From: Prevotella sp.
GTDB lineage: Bacteria; Bacteroidota; Bacteroidia; Bacteroidales; Bacteroidaceae
Length of the DNA: 55,026 bases
Direction of reading: 5' to 3'
NCBI GenBank assembly: GCA_022764085.1
Contig: JALERP010000157.1
Location: forward strand, 1-55,026
Shown here: piece after piece, positions 27,696 to 36,100 of the stretch
Layout of the letters: each line of letters starts with the position of its first letter
Position numbering within the stretch: position 1 is the stretch's first letter
The notes under the pieces: generated by a model
Databases searched by the model: none
The model's input: only the letters and a program-made list of their open reading frames with translations
Told to the model about the DNA's origin: nothing
Program-made: the position numbers and the translations under genes

Positions 27696-30600
27696 ATGAA
27701 ATGCGAACATTGTCATAAGGAAAACCGTTCTATAGCCAAATACTGCCGTTGGTGCGGAAATGCCTTGGCTTCAGAGGACGTGTTGGGAAGGATTGTCGGT
27801 CTTGACGAGCTAAAGCAGCAACTTAAGACTGTCGTCAACACCTACACGTTCCTTCACTCGCGCAAGGACATTGCAAACGTGAGGTTGAGCATCAATGCGA
27901 TTGTAGTGGGAGAGACAGGCACCGGCAAGACTATGCTGGCAGAGCTTATACGCGATTATTTCTATCAGAACAAGATTATTTCCAAGCAAAAACTAACAAT
28001 GGTTGACGCCGTTGACTACCAGCGGTTTGTTGACAAATGGGATGAAAATATAAAAAAAGCCAAGGGGGGCATTCTCTTTTTCGACAATGTCCAGAAACTG
28101 CTTCCCGACAGGTATTCCAACCAAGTTAACCCGCTTGACAAGCTTTTTGTCGAGATGGATCATTGGGAAGACGACCCCATCGTGGTGATTTCTGGTCTCA
28201 CGCGCGGACTCGACGACTTCCTCAACAATAACCCGGCCATTACAAACAGATTCAAATATAAGTTCTATCTGCCCACACCGGGCTTTATGGAACTTTATCA
28301 GATATGCCGCCGCCAGCTCAAGATGAAGTATGGCATCACAAGCTATACCCCTGAGGCTGAGAAGAAACTGAAGGCATACTTCAAGTATAGGGTGAAAACC
28401 AAGGATGAGACCTTCGGCTTTGCCCACGAAGCCATCACCGAGGCGGAGAATATCTTCACTTCGTTCATAAGCCGCGGAGTTGACGCTACCATTGTCGAGG
28501 AAGGCGACATAAAGGAATATGTTCCTGAGGACCGTCCGCTTGACGACATTCTTGGCGATATGGACACTTTCATCGGTATGGATGAGGTAAAGAAAGCTGT
28601 CAGGGAGATTGCATATTCGGTGAAGAACGCCATGGAGCGACAGGACCGCGGACTTGGCGGTGGCGAGAAGATTGGCATGCATGTGGTGCTCACAGGCAAT
28701 CCCGGTACCGGCAAGACTACCATAGCCCGTAAACTCGGCGAAATCCTCTCTGCCATAGGTTATCTCGACAGCGGACACGTAGTGGAGGTTGACAGGTCAA
28801 AGATGGTGAGCCAATATCAGGGCGAGACGCCCAAATTGGTCAACCGCCTGTGCGACAAAGCCAAGGGGGGCATTCTCTTTGTAGATGAGGCCTACACGCT
28901 GGCACCCTTGAACCAATCGGGCGAGCGCGACCAAAACGGAGCCGAAGCCTTAGAGACACTCATGAAGCGCATGGAGGACGACCGCGGCAGTTTTGTGGTC
29001 ATCACTGCGGGCTATCGTATGGAGATGGACAATCTCTTCCGCATCAACCCCGGATTCAAGAGCAGGTTCAACTATTTCCTCAACATCGAGGACTACACCC
29101 CCGAAGAACTTTACCGCATACTTCTATGTTTCGCCAACGAGAAGAAATACATCATTTCAAATGAGGCGGAGGACATCTTAAAGACTGTCATAACCGAACG
29201 ATATGAACAGAGGGACAAGGACTTTGCCAACGGTAGGACAATGCGCCAACTGTTCGACACGATATGCAAGCGACAGGCTGAACGATTGCAGATGCACGAC
29301 CTTAGCAAGACAAGCGACGCGGAACTGATGACCATACTTGCTGAGGATGTGCCCTACGACAAGCCACAGGCAGTGGATTACCGTGACTGTCTGAAAGACT
29401 TGGAAGGACTTGTGGGACTTAAGAGCGTCAAGGAGGAAATCACCAACCTTACATCCTATCTCAACCTTCAGATACAGCGCGGGGAGAAAAACACGTTCCA
29501 GGGCAAGCACTACATCTTCACAGGAAATCCCGGAACAGGAAAGACCACCGTGGCACGTATTATGTCAAAAGTGTTCAGGACACTTGGCATACTATCACGC
29601 GGACATCTTGTAGAAGCCGACAGGTCGAAACTGGTGGCAGGATTCAGCGGACAAACAGCTATAAAGACCAACCAACTCGTGGATTCTGCAATAGGTGGAG
29701 TGCTTTTCATCGACGAGGCATACACACTTGCCTCCAGCGAACACGACTCTTTCGGCTCCGAAGCCATCGACACGTTGCTAAAACGACTGGAGGACGACAG
29801 GGGAAAATTCATCTGCATAGTGGCGGGATATACCAGACAGATGCACGATTTCATTGACTCCAACCCAGGGCTCAAGAGCCGTTTCACGCAGACTATCAAC
29901 TTTGAGGACTATACGGCTGAGGAACTGACTCAGATATTCCTAAATATGTCAATCGCCCGCAAGTTCCTTGTCAGCGACGAGATGAAGGCGGCAGTCAAGA
30001 GGATGTTCGACCAGATATACCTGCGCCGTGACCGCAACTTCGGCAATGCCCGCGAGGCACGAAGGTTGTTCGACGAGACAATAGAGAACCAGAGTCACCG
30101 CCTCGTTGAGGAGATGAGCAAGCATCCCCTGACCGATGAAGAGATGTTTACAATCGTGGAAGCCGACCTGCCCAACAACAAGGCAAATGCCGTGCGTCCG
30201 CTCGACGAAGTTCTCAACGACATGGACGAGTTCGTTGGTATGCGCAGTGTGAAAAACCTCATCCGCCGCCTTGCCGTGCAGAGTATGTTCATGAAGCAAC
30301 GATCGGCAACAGGTGTCGGAAAAGTGCAACAGATGGCTATGAATTTTGTGCTCACGGGAAATCCAGGTACTGGCAAGACATCCGTGTCGAGACTTATGGG
30401 CGAACTGCTGCAAAGCATGGAAATACTGCCCACAAAGACTGTTATCGAGGCAAGCCGGGCCACAATGGTGGGAAAATATATGGGCGAGACCCCAAAGCTC
30501 GTCAACAAGCTGTGCGACCAGGCCATGGGCGGAGTGCTCTTCATCGACGAGGCTTACAACCTGTGTTCCAATGATGACCAATATGGCCAGGAGGCAGTTG

Positions 30601-31028
30601 ACACCCTTATGAAACGAATGGAAGACGACCGCGGCAAATTTGTTGTAATCGTAGCAGGATACAAAGACCGCATGGAGATGTTCCTCAACACCAATCCCGG
30701 ATTGGCAAGCCGTTTCACTCATCGTCTCCATATCGATGACTACACAGAAGACGAACTCGTGTCCATATATAAAAAGATGGCGGCACGTGAGGACTATTGC
30801 CTTTCACAGGAGGCCGAATTCAAGCTGATGGGACTTGTGTGCCAAATGGTGATAAACAAAAAAGACTCCTTTGGCAATGCACGCGAAATGCGCACCCTGC
30901 TTGATACCACCATTGGTCATCTCTCCATGCGAGTGTCAAAGATACCTCCACAGAACCTATCGGCAGAGGTATACAAAGTGATACAGCCTGAAGACCTGCC
31001 CACTCCGGGTGTCAACAACCTTTATTAA
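27696..31028 (+). CDS. Four-module CbxX/CfxQ (EccA/SpoVK-like) AAA+ ATPase with N-terminal zinc ribbon
   Basis: This 1110-residue protein begins with a zinc ribbon (C3/C6, C17/C20) and then has four AAA+ modules. Module 1: Walker A GETGTGKT (72-79) but Walker B FFDN, with D130 followed by Asn instead of Glu, so hydrolysis there may be lost. Modules 2-4 each have GNPGTGKT (near 334, 610 and 887) and an intact FVDEAYTL, FIDEAYTL or FIDEAYNL (near 395, 672 and 951), with the CbxX family block AGYxxxM...NPGxxSRF. Family members include Rubisco activase CbbX, sporulation SpoVK and ESX secretion EccA, all thought to remodel protein partners. Single-module proteins are usual; four in one chain is striking. 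It lies 19 bases after the kinase gene. Confidence 0.92.
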   Translation: MKCEHCHKENRSIAKYCRWCGNALASEDVLGRIVGLDELKQQLKTVVNTYTFLHSRKDIANVRLSINAIVVGETGTGKTMLAELIRDYFYQNKIISKQKLTMVDAVDYQRFVDKWDENIKKAKGGILFFDNVQKLLPDRYSNQVNPLDKLFVEMDHWEDDPIVVISGLTRGLDDFLNNNPAITNRFKYKFYLPTPGFMELYQICRRQLKMKYGITSYTPEAEKKLKAYFKYRVKTKDETFGFAHEAITEAENIFTSFISRGVDATIVEEGDIKEYVPEDRPLDDILGDMDTFIGMDEVKKAVREIAYSVKNAMERQDRGLGGGEKIGMHVVLTGNPGTGKTTIARKLGEILSAIGYLDSGHVVEVDRSKMVSQYQGETPKLVNRLCDKAKGGILFVDEAYTLAPLNQSGERDQNGAEALETLMKRMEDDRGSFVVITAGYRMEMDNLFRINPGFKSRFNYFLNIEDYTPEELYRILLCFANEKKYIISNEAEDILKTVITERYEQRDKDFANGRTMRQLFDTICKRQAERLQMHDLSKTSDAELMTILAEDVPYDKPQAVDYRDCLKDLEGLVGLKSVKEEITNLTSYLNLQIQRGEKNTFQGKHYIFTGNPGTGKTTVARIMSKVFRTLGILSRGHLVEADRSKLVAGFSGQTAIKTNQLVDSAIGGVLFIDEAYTLASSEHDSFGSEAIDTLLKRLEDDRGKFICIVAGYTRQMHDFIDSNPGLKSRFTQTINFEDYTAEELTQIFLNMSIARKFLVSDEMKAAVKRMFDQIYLRRDRNFGNAREARRLFDETIENQSHRLVEEMSKHPLTDEEMFTIVEADLPNNKANAVRPLDEVLNDMDEFVGMRSVKNLIRRLAVQSMFMKQRSATGVGKVQQMAMNFVLTGNPGTGKTSVSRLMGELLQSMEILPTKTVIEASRATMVGKYMGETPKLVNKLCDQAMGGVLFIDEAYNLCSNDDQYGQEAVDTLMKRMEDDRGKFVVIVAGYKDRMEMFLNTNPGLASRFTHRLHIDDYTEDELVSIYKKMAAREDYCLSQEAEFKLMGLVCQMVINKKDSFGNAREMRTLLDTTIGHLSMRVSKIPPQNLSAEVYKVIQPEDLPTPGVNNLY

Positions 31029-31053
31029 AACTATAAAGAAATTTTGCAACAAT

Positions 31054-31626
31054 ATGATTACATGCCCGTTTTGCAAAGAAGAAATTGAAGAGAGATCGTA
31101 CTATTGCGACCAGTGCGGCAAACCCCTGTTATACTGCAGCAGCTGCGGTCATGTCGGTTCAGGACGCCGATGCACATACTGCGGAGGCATAATGATGAGC
31201 ATCCAGGAACTGGATGCCAAGGGGCAGCGCACCACTATGGCAGAAGACCTCAGCATCGCCGCCAATGCCGTCACCACGTCAAGAGCAAACATCGAAATAT
31301 CCCAGTCGCTCGTAGATGCGGGAGTGCCCCGACTCAGCCTTGTGAGCCACCAGCTCAACATCAGCATTCAGGGTATCAACGGAGCCATCATAGGACGTCG
31401 TCAGGGTCCATATCGCCAACTTTTCGAGAAAGACATGTATGTCTCGGGGGTTCATGCCCAGCTTTTCTACAGCCAGGAGAACGGATGGTGTATTATGGAT
31501 AAACATTCATCCAACGGCACTTTCCTCAACCGCAAAAGACTTCAGGCGGATATAGGTATTCCGCTGAAGAACAATGACATACTATCAATTGCCAACATCA
31601 ATCTTCAAGTACTTATTAATACCTGA
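31054..31626 (+). CDS. FHA-domain protein with two N-terminal zinc ribbons
   Basis: This 190-residue protein has two zinc ribbons (C4/C7 with C18/C21; C28/C31 with C40/C43), a linker (about 48-100) and a C-terminal FHA domain (about 102-188). FHA residues are in place: G114-R115 in IIGRRQGPY, S131-GV-H134, and N154-G155-T156 in SSNGTFLN. FHA domains bind phosphothreonine peptides, so it should read marks placed by the membrane kinase upstream. I take the ATG at 31054, which puts CPFC at the N-terminus as in zinc-ribbon proteins; the frame extends to a GTG inside the AAA gene. It ends 4 bases before the phosphatase gene. Confidence 0.9.
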   Translation: MITCPFCKEEIEERSYYCDQCGKPLLYCSSCGHVGSGRRCTYCGGIMMSIQELDAKGQRTTMAEDLSIAANAVTTSRANIEISQSLVDAGVPRLSLVSHQLNISIQGINGAIIGRRQGPYRQLFEKDMYVSGVHAQLFYSQENGWCIMDKHSSNGTFLNRKRLQADIGIPLKNNDILSIANINLQVLINT

Positions 31627-31630
31627 ACTT

Positions 31631-32377
31631 ATGAAAAAGCTACAGATTACAGCCTCAAGCAATGTCGGACTGGTAAGAACCAACAACGAGGACATGATTC
31701 TCGTGCGCAACAAATACGTGCGCGACGAGGATTATGAAACAGAGATAGACCTCACGATATGCGACCGCCTTGTAGTGGCGGTGGCTGACGGAATGGGCGG
31801 TTATGAAGCGGGTGAGGTGGCGAGCCAAGAAGTGCTGACAAGCCTGCATTTCTTCCTCAGCGACTTACCCGAAAAACTCTCCGACGAGGATTTCAACGAG
31901 GCTATTGTCGATTGGATAAACAGCATAAACAACACTGTCAACTCACAAGGGCGCAACGATGAGGCTTACCGCAATATGGGAACCACCCTCGTGGGAATGC
32001 TTTTTTATGAACACAGGATATATTGGATGAACTGTGGAGACAGCCGTATATACCGTTTCCGAAACGGCGAACTCGAACAGCTGAGCACCGACCATTCCTT
32101 TGCCAGCATCTATGGCGACCACACACTCTCAAATGCCATTACCAACTGCATTGGGGCAGGATGCACCACGACATTCATCGACCTTCAGGATATTACCGAT
32201 GACATTTTCTCCGGCGATGTCTTCCTGATATGTTCCGACGGTATGACCGACATGGTGGATGACTGCCACATTGAGCGCCTGCTCGACATCGACTGCAATG
32301 CCAGTCAATTGTGCCATACTGCCATCGACGCTGGAGGCTACGACAACTGCTCGTCATGTATTGTAAAGATTGTATAA
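31631..32377 (+). CDS. PP2C-family Ser/Thr protein phosphatase
   Basis: This 248-residue single-domain phosphatase starts MKKLQITASSNVGLVRTNNED, with metal-binding D21, then VVAVADGMGGYEAGEVAS with D53-G54, followed by NCGDSRIYRFRNGEL and ICSDGMTDMVDD near the C-terminus. These are the conserved PP2C metal and phosphate residues, so it should be an active Mg/Mn-dependent phosphatase. No membrane segment is present. Four bases separate it from the FHA gene, which indicates co-translation. It most likely removes phosphates added by the membrane kinase, as PppA does for PpkA in type VI secretion control; the substrate here is unknown. Confidence 0.92.
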   Translation: MKKLQITASSNVGLVRTNNEDMILVRNKYVRDEDYETEIDLTICDRLVVAVADGMGGYEAGEVASQEVLTSLHFFLSDLPEKLSDEDFNEAIVDWINSINNTVNSQGRNDEAYRNMGTTLVGMLFYEHRIYWMNCGDSRIYRFRNGELEQLSTDHSFASIYGDHTLSNAITNCIGAGCTTTFIDLQDITDDIFSGDVFLICSDGMTDMVDDCHIERLLDIDCNASQLCHTAIDAGGYDNCSSCIVKIV

Positions 32378-32391
32378 CAAAATAAATTGAA

Positions 32392-33309
32392 ATGCCACTT
32401 AGATTACCGGATAAATTGCCAGCCATTGAGCTGTTGAAAAAAGAGAATATATTCGTGATGGACAACTCGCGTGCCACCACTCAGGACATACGTCCACTGA
32501 AGATTGTAATCCTCAACCTGATGCCGCTGAAGATTACCACCGAGACCGACCTCATAAGGCTATTGTCAAACACCCCACTTCAGATGGAGGTAAGCTTTAT
32601 GAAGCTGAAAAGTCACACACCCAAAAACACGCCCATTGAACACATGATGATGTTCTACCGCGACTTCGAGATAATAAAAGACGAAAAATATGACGGGATG
32701 ATCATCACGGGTGCACCAGTGGAACAGCTCGACTTCGAGCAGGTGACATATTGGGACGAGATTACGAAGATATTCACATGGGCACGCACTCATGTCACAT
32801 CCACCTTATATATATGTTGGGCTGCTCAGGCAGGACTCTACTATCACTACGGCATACCAAAATATGCTTTGTCAAAGAAGATGTTCGGCGTGTTCCGCCA
32901 GCATACGCTATGCCCTCAGTTGCCTATATTCCGTGGGTTTGACGACGTGTTCTATATGCCCCACAGCCGACATACAGAGATACACAAGGAGGATATCCTT
33001 GCCAACCCTGACCTCACACTCATAGCTGATTCACCCGAAAACGGGGTAAGCATTGTGATGGCGCGCGGCGGTAGGGAGTTTTTCATCACCGGACACATGG
33101 AATATGCCTCAAACACTCTCGACAACGAATACAAAAGGGACAAGGACATACGTGACGATGTTGACATTCCGGTAAACTATTATCTCGACAACAATCCTGA
33201 CAATAAACCACTTGTCACATGGCGCGCCCATGCCAACCTCTTGTATCACAACTGGATAAACTACTATATTTATCAGGAAACCCCATACGACATCACCAAG
33301 ATACAATGA
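32392..33309 (+). CDS. metA: Homoserine O-acyltransferase, MetA type (probably acetyl-CoA-specific)
   Basis: MetA acylates homoserine at the first committed step of methionine synthesis, in the cytoplasm. The 305-residue protein has nucleophile C142 in YICWAAQAG and the conserved H235 and E237 in ITGHMEY. Residue 111 is Glu (GAPVEQ). In studied MetA enzymes Glu at this place goes with acetyl-CoA, while Gly (as in E. coli) goes with succinyl-CoA, so I expect homoserine O-acetyltransferase activity. It starts 14 bases after the PP2C stop without a visible promoter and overlaps the next gene by 4 bases (ATGA). Confidence 0.95.
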   Translation: MPLRLPDKLPAIELLKKENIFVMDNSRATTQDIRPLKIVILNLMPLKITTETDLIRLLSNTPLQMEVSFMKLKSHTPKNTPIEHMMMFYRDFEIIKDEKYDGMIITGAPVEQLDFEQVTYWDEITKIFTWARTHVTSTLYICWAAQAGLYYHYGIPKYALSKKMFGVFRQHTLCPQLPIFRGFDDVFYMPHSRHTEIHKEDILANPDLTLIADSPENGVSIVMARGGREFFITGHMEYASNTLDNEYKRDKDIRDDVDIPVNYYLDNNPDNKPLVTWRAHANLLYHNWINYYIYQETPYDITKIQ

Positions 33310-35150
33310 CAAGACCGCTTGAACTACTTGCTCCTGCCCGTGATCTTGCGTGTGGCAAGGCTGCCATCGACCACGGTGCTGATGCAGTGTATATCGGTGC
33401 TGAAAGGTTCGGTGCGCGAGCAGCGGCAGGCAATACTGTTGATGACATTGCGGAATTGTGCCGATATGCGCACACCTTCCGCGCAAAGGTGTATGTCACT
33501 GTAAATACTGTCATTTATGACGACGAGATTGAAGCCACTCGGCACTTGCTTGTATCGCTTGCCGATGCAGGAGTGGATGCCATTCTTGTGCAGGATATGG
33601 CAGTGCTTGACATGATGTCAGGATTGCCCGTGGAATGCCATGCCAGCACTCAGACAGACAACCGCACTGCCGACAAGGTGCGCTGGCTCAAGTCGCTCGG
33701 ATTTTCAAGGGTGGTTCTTGCCCGCGAATTGTCCATTGATGAAATTGCAGCTATTCACCGTGATGTGCCCGATGTCGAACTGGAAGTATTTGTACATGGT
33801 GCCCTGTGTGTCAGCTACAGTGGACTTTGCTATGCCTCGCAGTATTGTTTCGGACGTTCCGCCAACAGGGGGGAGTGCGCGCAGTTTTGCCGACTCAGTT
33901 TCGACATGGTTGATTCTGACGGCAAAATGATGGAGAAATCACGCCATCTGTTGTCACTAAAAGACTTGAAACAGATTGACAATATCATGGCTCTCGCCGA
34001 AGCCGGGGCGACATCATTCAAGATTGAGGGAAGACTCAAGGATATGGTGTATGTTAAGAATGTAACCACAGCCTACAGTCAGAAGCTCGACGAGTTGGTT
34101 GCCCGTTATCCCGACCGCTACCGCCGTGCGTCGTTGGGAAGGTGTACTCACTCGTTCACACCGAATCTCTCTAAGACTTTCAACCGTGGTTTTACCACAT
34201 ACTTCGCCCATGGCCGTCAGCCTGACATTTCATCTCCCGACACCCCCAAGGCTCTTGGGGAATATGTTGGCAAAGTAAAGGAAACGCACTCAAATTGGTT
34301 CACTGTAGCCGGTGTTTCGTCCTTTGCCAATGGCGACGGGCTATGTTATATAAACAATGAACGCCAACTTGAAGGATTCCGTGTCAATCGCGTTGAAAAC
34401 AACAGGTTATTTCCATTAAAGATGCCTGCCGGTTTACGTCCCGGCACAGTGCTCTACCGCAACAACGACCAGGAGTTTGAACGTCTTCTCACTCGCACCT
34501 CTGCCGAGCGCAGGATTCCAGTGAGGATGTCCCTGTCCCTTGACGAATCCGGTTTGTCGCTCTCAGTAAAAGCATATCACATTGATGCCGTTGGCTCGTT
34601 TAAGCTCACGGAGCTTGAACTTCAGGTTGCCGAGAAACCACAGCGCGAGAATATCCTGCGCCAGTTGACGAAACTTGGTGGCACACCATTCGTTTGTGAT
34701 AAAGTAGAGATACCAGAATCTTTCAATTACTTTATACCGTCGAGCATACTTGCAAAGATGAGACGTGAAGCAATTGACTCATTATCAAAAAAAATCTTAC
34801 ATATCAACAAACGTCCAAAGGAACAATCCAAAGCCGTGGTGATGCCTACACTTTATCCTAAGCGTCTCACCTATTTATATAATATAGCCAATTCAAGGTC
34901 GCGTGATTTCTATCTTGCCCACGGCTTGTCTTCTTTCGTGCCGGCCTTCGAGAAGTCACAACCCAAGACAGGAGTAGTGATGCAGTGCCGCTATTGCCTG
35001 CGCTATGCCCTTGGCTATTGCGTCAAGCGAGGCGGCAGGCGTTCTCCTTTCCGCGAGCCTTATTATCTCTGTCTCCCCGACGGTCGCCGTTTCCGTCTTG
35101 ATTTTGATTGTGCAAGATGTCAAATGAATGTATGTTATGATGAAGAATAG
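33306..35150 (+). CDS. U32-family protein, RlhA/TrhP-like RNA hydroxylation factor
   Basis: This 614-residue protein begins MTRPLELLAPARDLACGKAAI, and has the U32 signature EVFVHGALCVSYSGLCYASQ followed by a Cys-rich FGRSANRGECAQFC stretch. These four cysteines match the iron-sulfur site of the family. In E. coli, members RlhA and TrhP hydroxylate a cytidine in 23S rRNA or a wobble uridine in tRNA, using prephenate. Bacteroidota homologues are annotated as peptidases, but peptidase activity is doubtful. A second Cys cluster lies at the C-terminus (QCRYCLRYALGYC...CARCQMNVC). Start is the ATG at 33306, overlapping the metA stop; the frame extends into metA only as a shadow. Confidence 0.88.
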   Translation: MTRPLELLAPARDLACGKAAIDHGADAVYIGAERFGARAAAGNTVDDIAELCRYAHTFRAKVYVTVNTVIYDDEIEATRHLLVSLADAGVDAILVQDMAVLDMMSGLPVECHASTQTDNRTADKVRWLKSLGFSRVVLARELSIDEIAAIHRDVPDVELEVFVHGALCVSYSGLCYASQYCFGRSANRGECAQFCRLSFDMVDSDGKMMEKSRHLLSLKDLKQIDNIMALAEAGATSFKIEGRLKDMVYVKNVTTAYSQKLDELVARYPDRYRRASLGRCTHSFTPNLSKTFNRGFTTYFAHGRQPDISSPDTPKALGEYVGKVKETHSNWFTVAGVSSFANGDGLCYINNERQLEGFRVNRVENNRLFPLKMPAGLRPGTVLYRNNDQEFERLLTRTSAERRIPVRMSLSLDESGLSLSVKAYHIDAVGSFKLTELELQVAEKPQRENILRQLTKLGGTPFVCDKVEIPESFNYFIPSSILAKMRREAIDSLSKKILHINKRPKEQSKAVVMPTLYPKRLTYLYNIANSRSRDFYLAHGLSSFVPAFEKSQPKTGVVMQCRYCLRYALGYCVKRGGRRSPFREPYYLCLPDGRRFRLDFDCARCQMNVCYDEE

Positions 35151-36075
35151 TGTGTTGCGTTCGATATTACACGTTGTGGCATTTGCCCTGTCGGTATCGC
35201 TTCTCGTGTCATGCTATAAGCCGGCACCCGGTTTCACCGCCACGCATCACTACAACCAGAACTTCAACTTCATCGTGAAGTCAGACTCCATATCGCTTTA
35301 CGAACTTCCCGACTCAGTCACCGACTCCACACTGGTATATCAAGGCGAGCAGTTGGTTGTAGCAGAGATAAAGATTATCCCTGAAGATTCCATCGACAGC
35401 GTATGGGTGAAACTCGCCCGCGACCAGATGTCACAAGGGTGGACCCGTGAGTGTCACCTCTTAGAGAAAGTAGCTCCTGACGACCCGATATCCCGTTTCA
35501 TCGACACCTTCTCCAACAACCACCAGCTGCTCTTTCTTGCCCTTGTGGTGATGGTTATTGCAATCTACGGACTTCGCAAGCTCTACCGTCGTGACGCCTA
35601 TATCGTCCATTTCAATGATATAGACTCCGTCTTGCCCACCTTGCTTGCCCTTCTTGTTGCAACATCTGCATCAGTCTATGCCACAATCCAGAACTTCAGT
35701 CCTGAGAGTTGGCGTCATTTCTATTTCCACCCTACCCTCAATCCGTTTGTTGTCACTCCCGTAATCGGTTTGTTTGTATCTCTTGTATGGGCATTGATAA
35801 TCACAGGTGTGGCAGTAGTTGACGATGTTTTCCGCCGTCTTCCTTTTGGCAGCGGTGTTCTGTATCTCTTAGGACTATCTGCCGTATGCGCAGTGGATTA
35901 CGTGGTATTCAGCATTTTCACATTATATTATATAGGCTATCTCCTACTTGTTGTCTATATATGGTTTAGTGTCCGCAGCATTCGCGGAGTCCTTTCCCGC
36001 TATGTCTGCGGCAATTGCGGCGCACGCATCAGGCATCTTGGTAAATGCCCGTATTGCGGGGCTGTGAATGAATAA
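35140..36075 (+). CDS. Lipoprotein-like membrane protein with SH3-like region and C-terminal zinc ribbon
   Basis: The protein (312 residues from the ATG at 35140; ATGs at 35128 and 35137 are alternatives) starts with a signal sequence and lipobox-like LLVSC at residue 25. Next is a region of about 80 residues (about 40-120) with the beta-rich look of a bacterial SH3 domain. Four or five membrane helices follow (about 125-290). The C-terminus is a zinc ribbon, CGNCGAR...KCPYCGA. The ribbon should face the cytoplasm, the SH3-like region the periplasm. I recognise no family. The gene overlaps the U32 gene and is the last of the plus-strand run that starts with the signalling operon, whose proteins carry similar ribbons. 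Confidence 0.7.
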   Translation: MKNSVLRSILHVVAFALSVSLLVSCYKPAPGFTATHHYNQNFNFIVKSDSISLYELPDSVTDSTLVYQGEQLVVAEIKIIPEDSIDSVWVKLARDQMSQGWTRECHLLEKVAPDDPISRFIDTFSNNHQLLFLALVVMVIAIYGLRKLYRRDAYIVHFNDIDSVLPTLLALLVATSASVYATIQNFSPESWRHFYFHPTLNPFVVTPVIGLFVSLVWALIITGVAVVDDVFRRLPFGSGVLYLLGLSAVCAVDYVVFSIFTLYYIGYLLLVVYIWFSVRSIRGVLSRYVCGNCGARIRHLGKCPYCGAVNE

Positions 36076-36100
36076 CCATGCGATGCATATAGCCGAATGC

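Noticed and set aside
27993..30731. Long minus-strand open frames of about 260 codons at 27993-28778 and 29949-30731
   Set aside because: They lie antisense to the AAA+ gene, whose plus-strand frame has repeated Walker motifs. The minus-strand translations are Cys/His/Leu-rich without motifs, and no promoter fits them.
23862..32377. Reading the kinase/FHA/PP2C/AAA block as a type VI or ESX/type VII secretion locus
   Set aside because: No TssB/C, TssJ/L/M, VgrG, Hcp, EccB/C/D or WXG100-type gene is present. Only the regulatory and AAA+ components resemble those systems.
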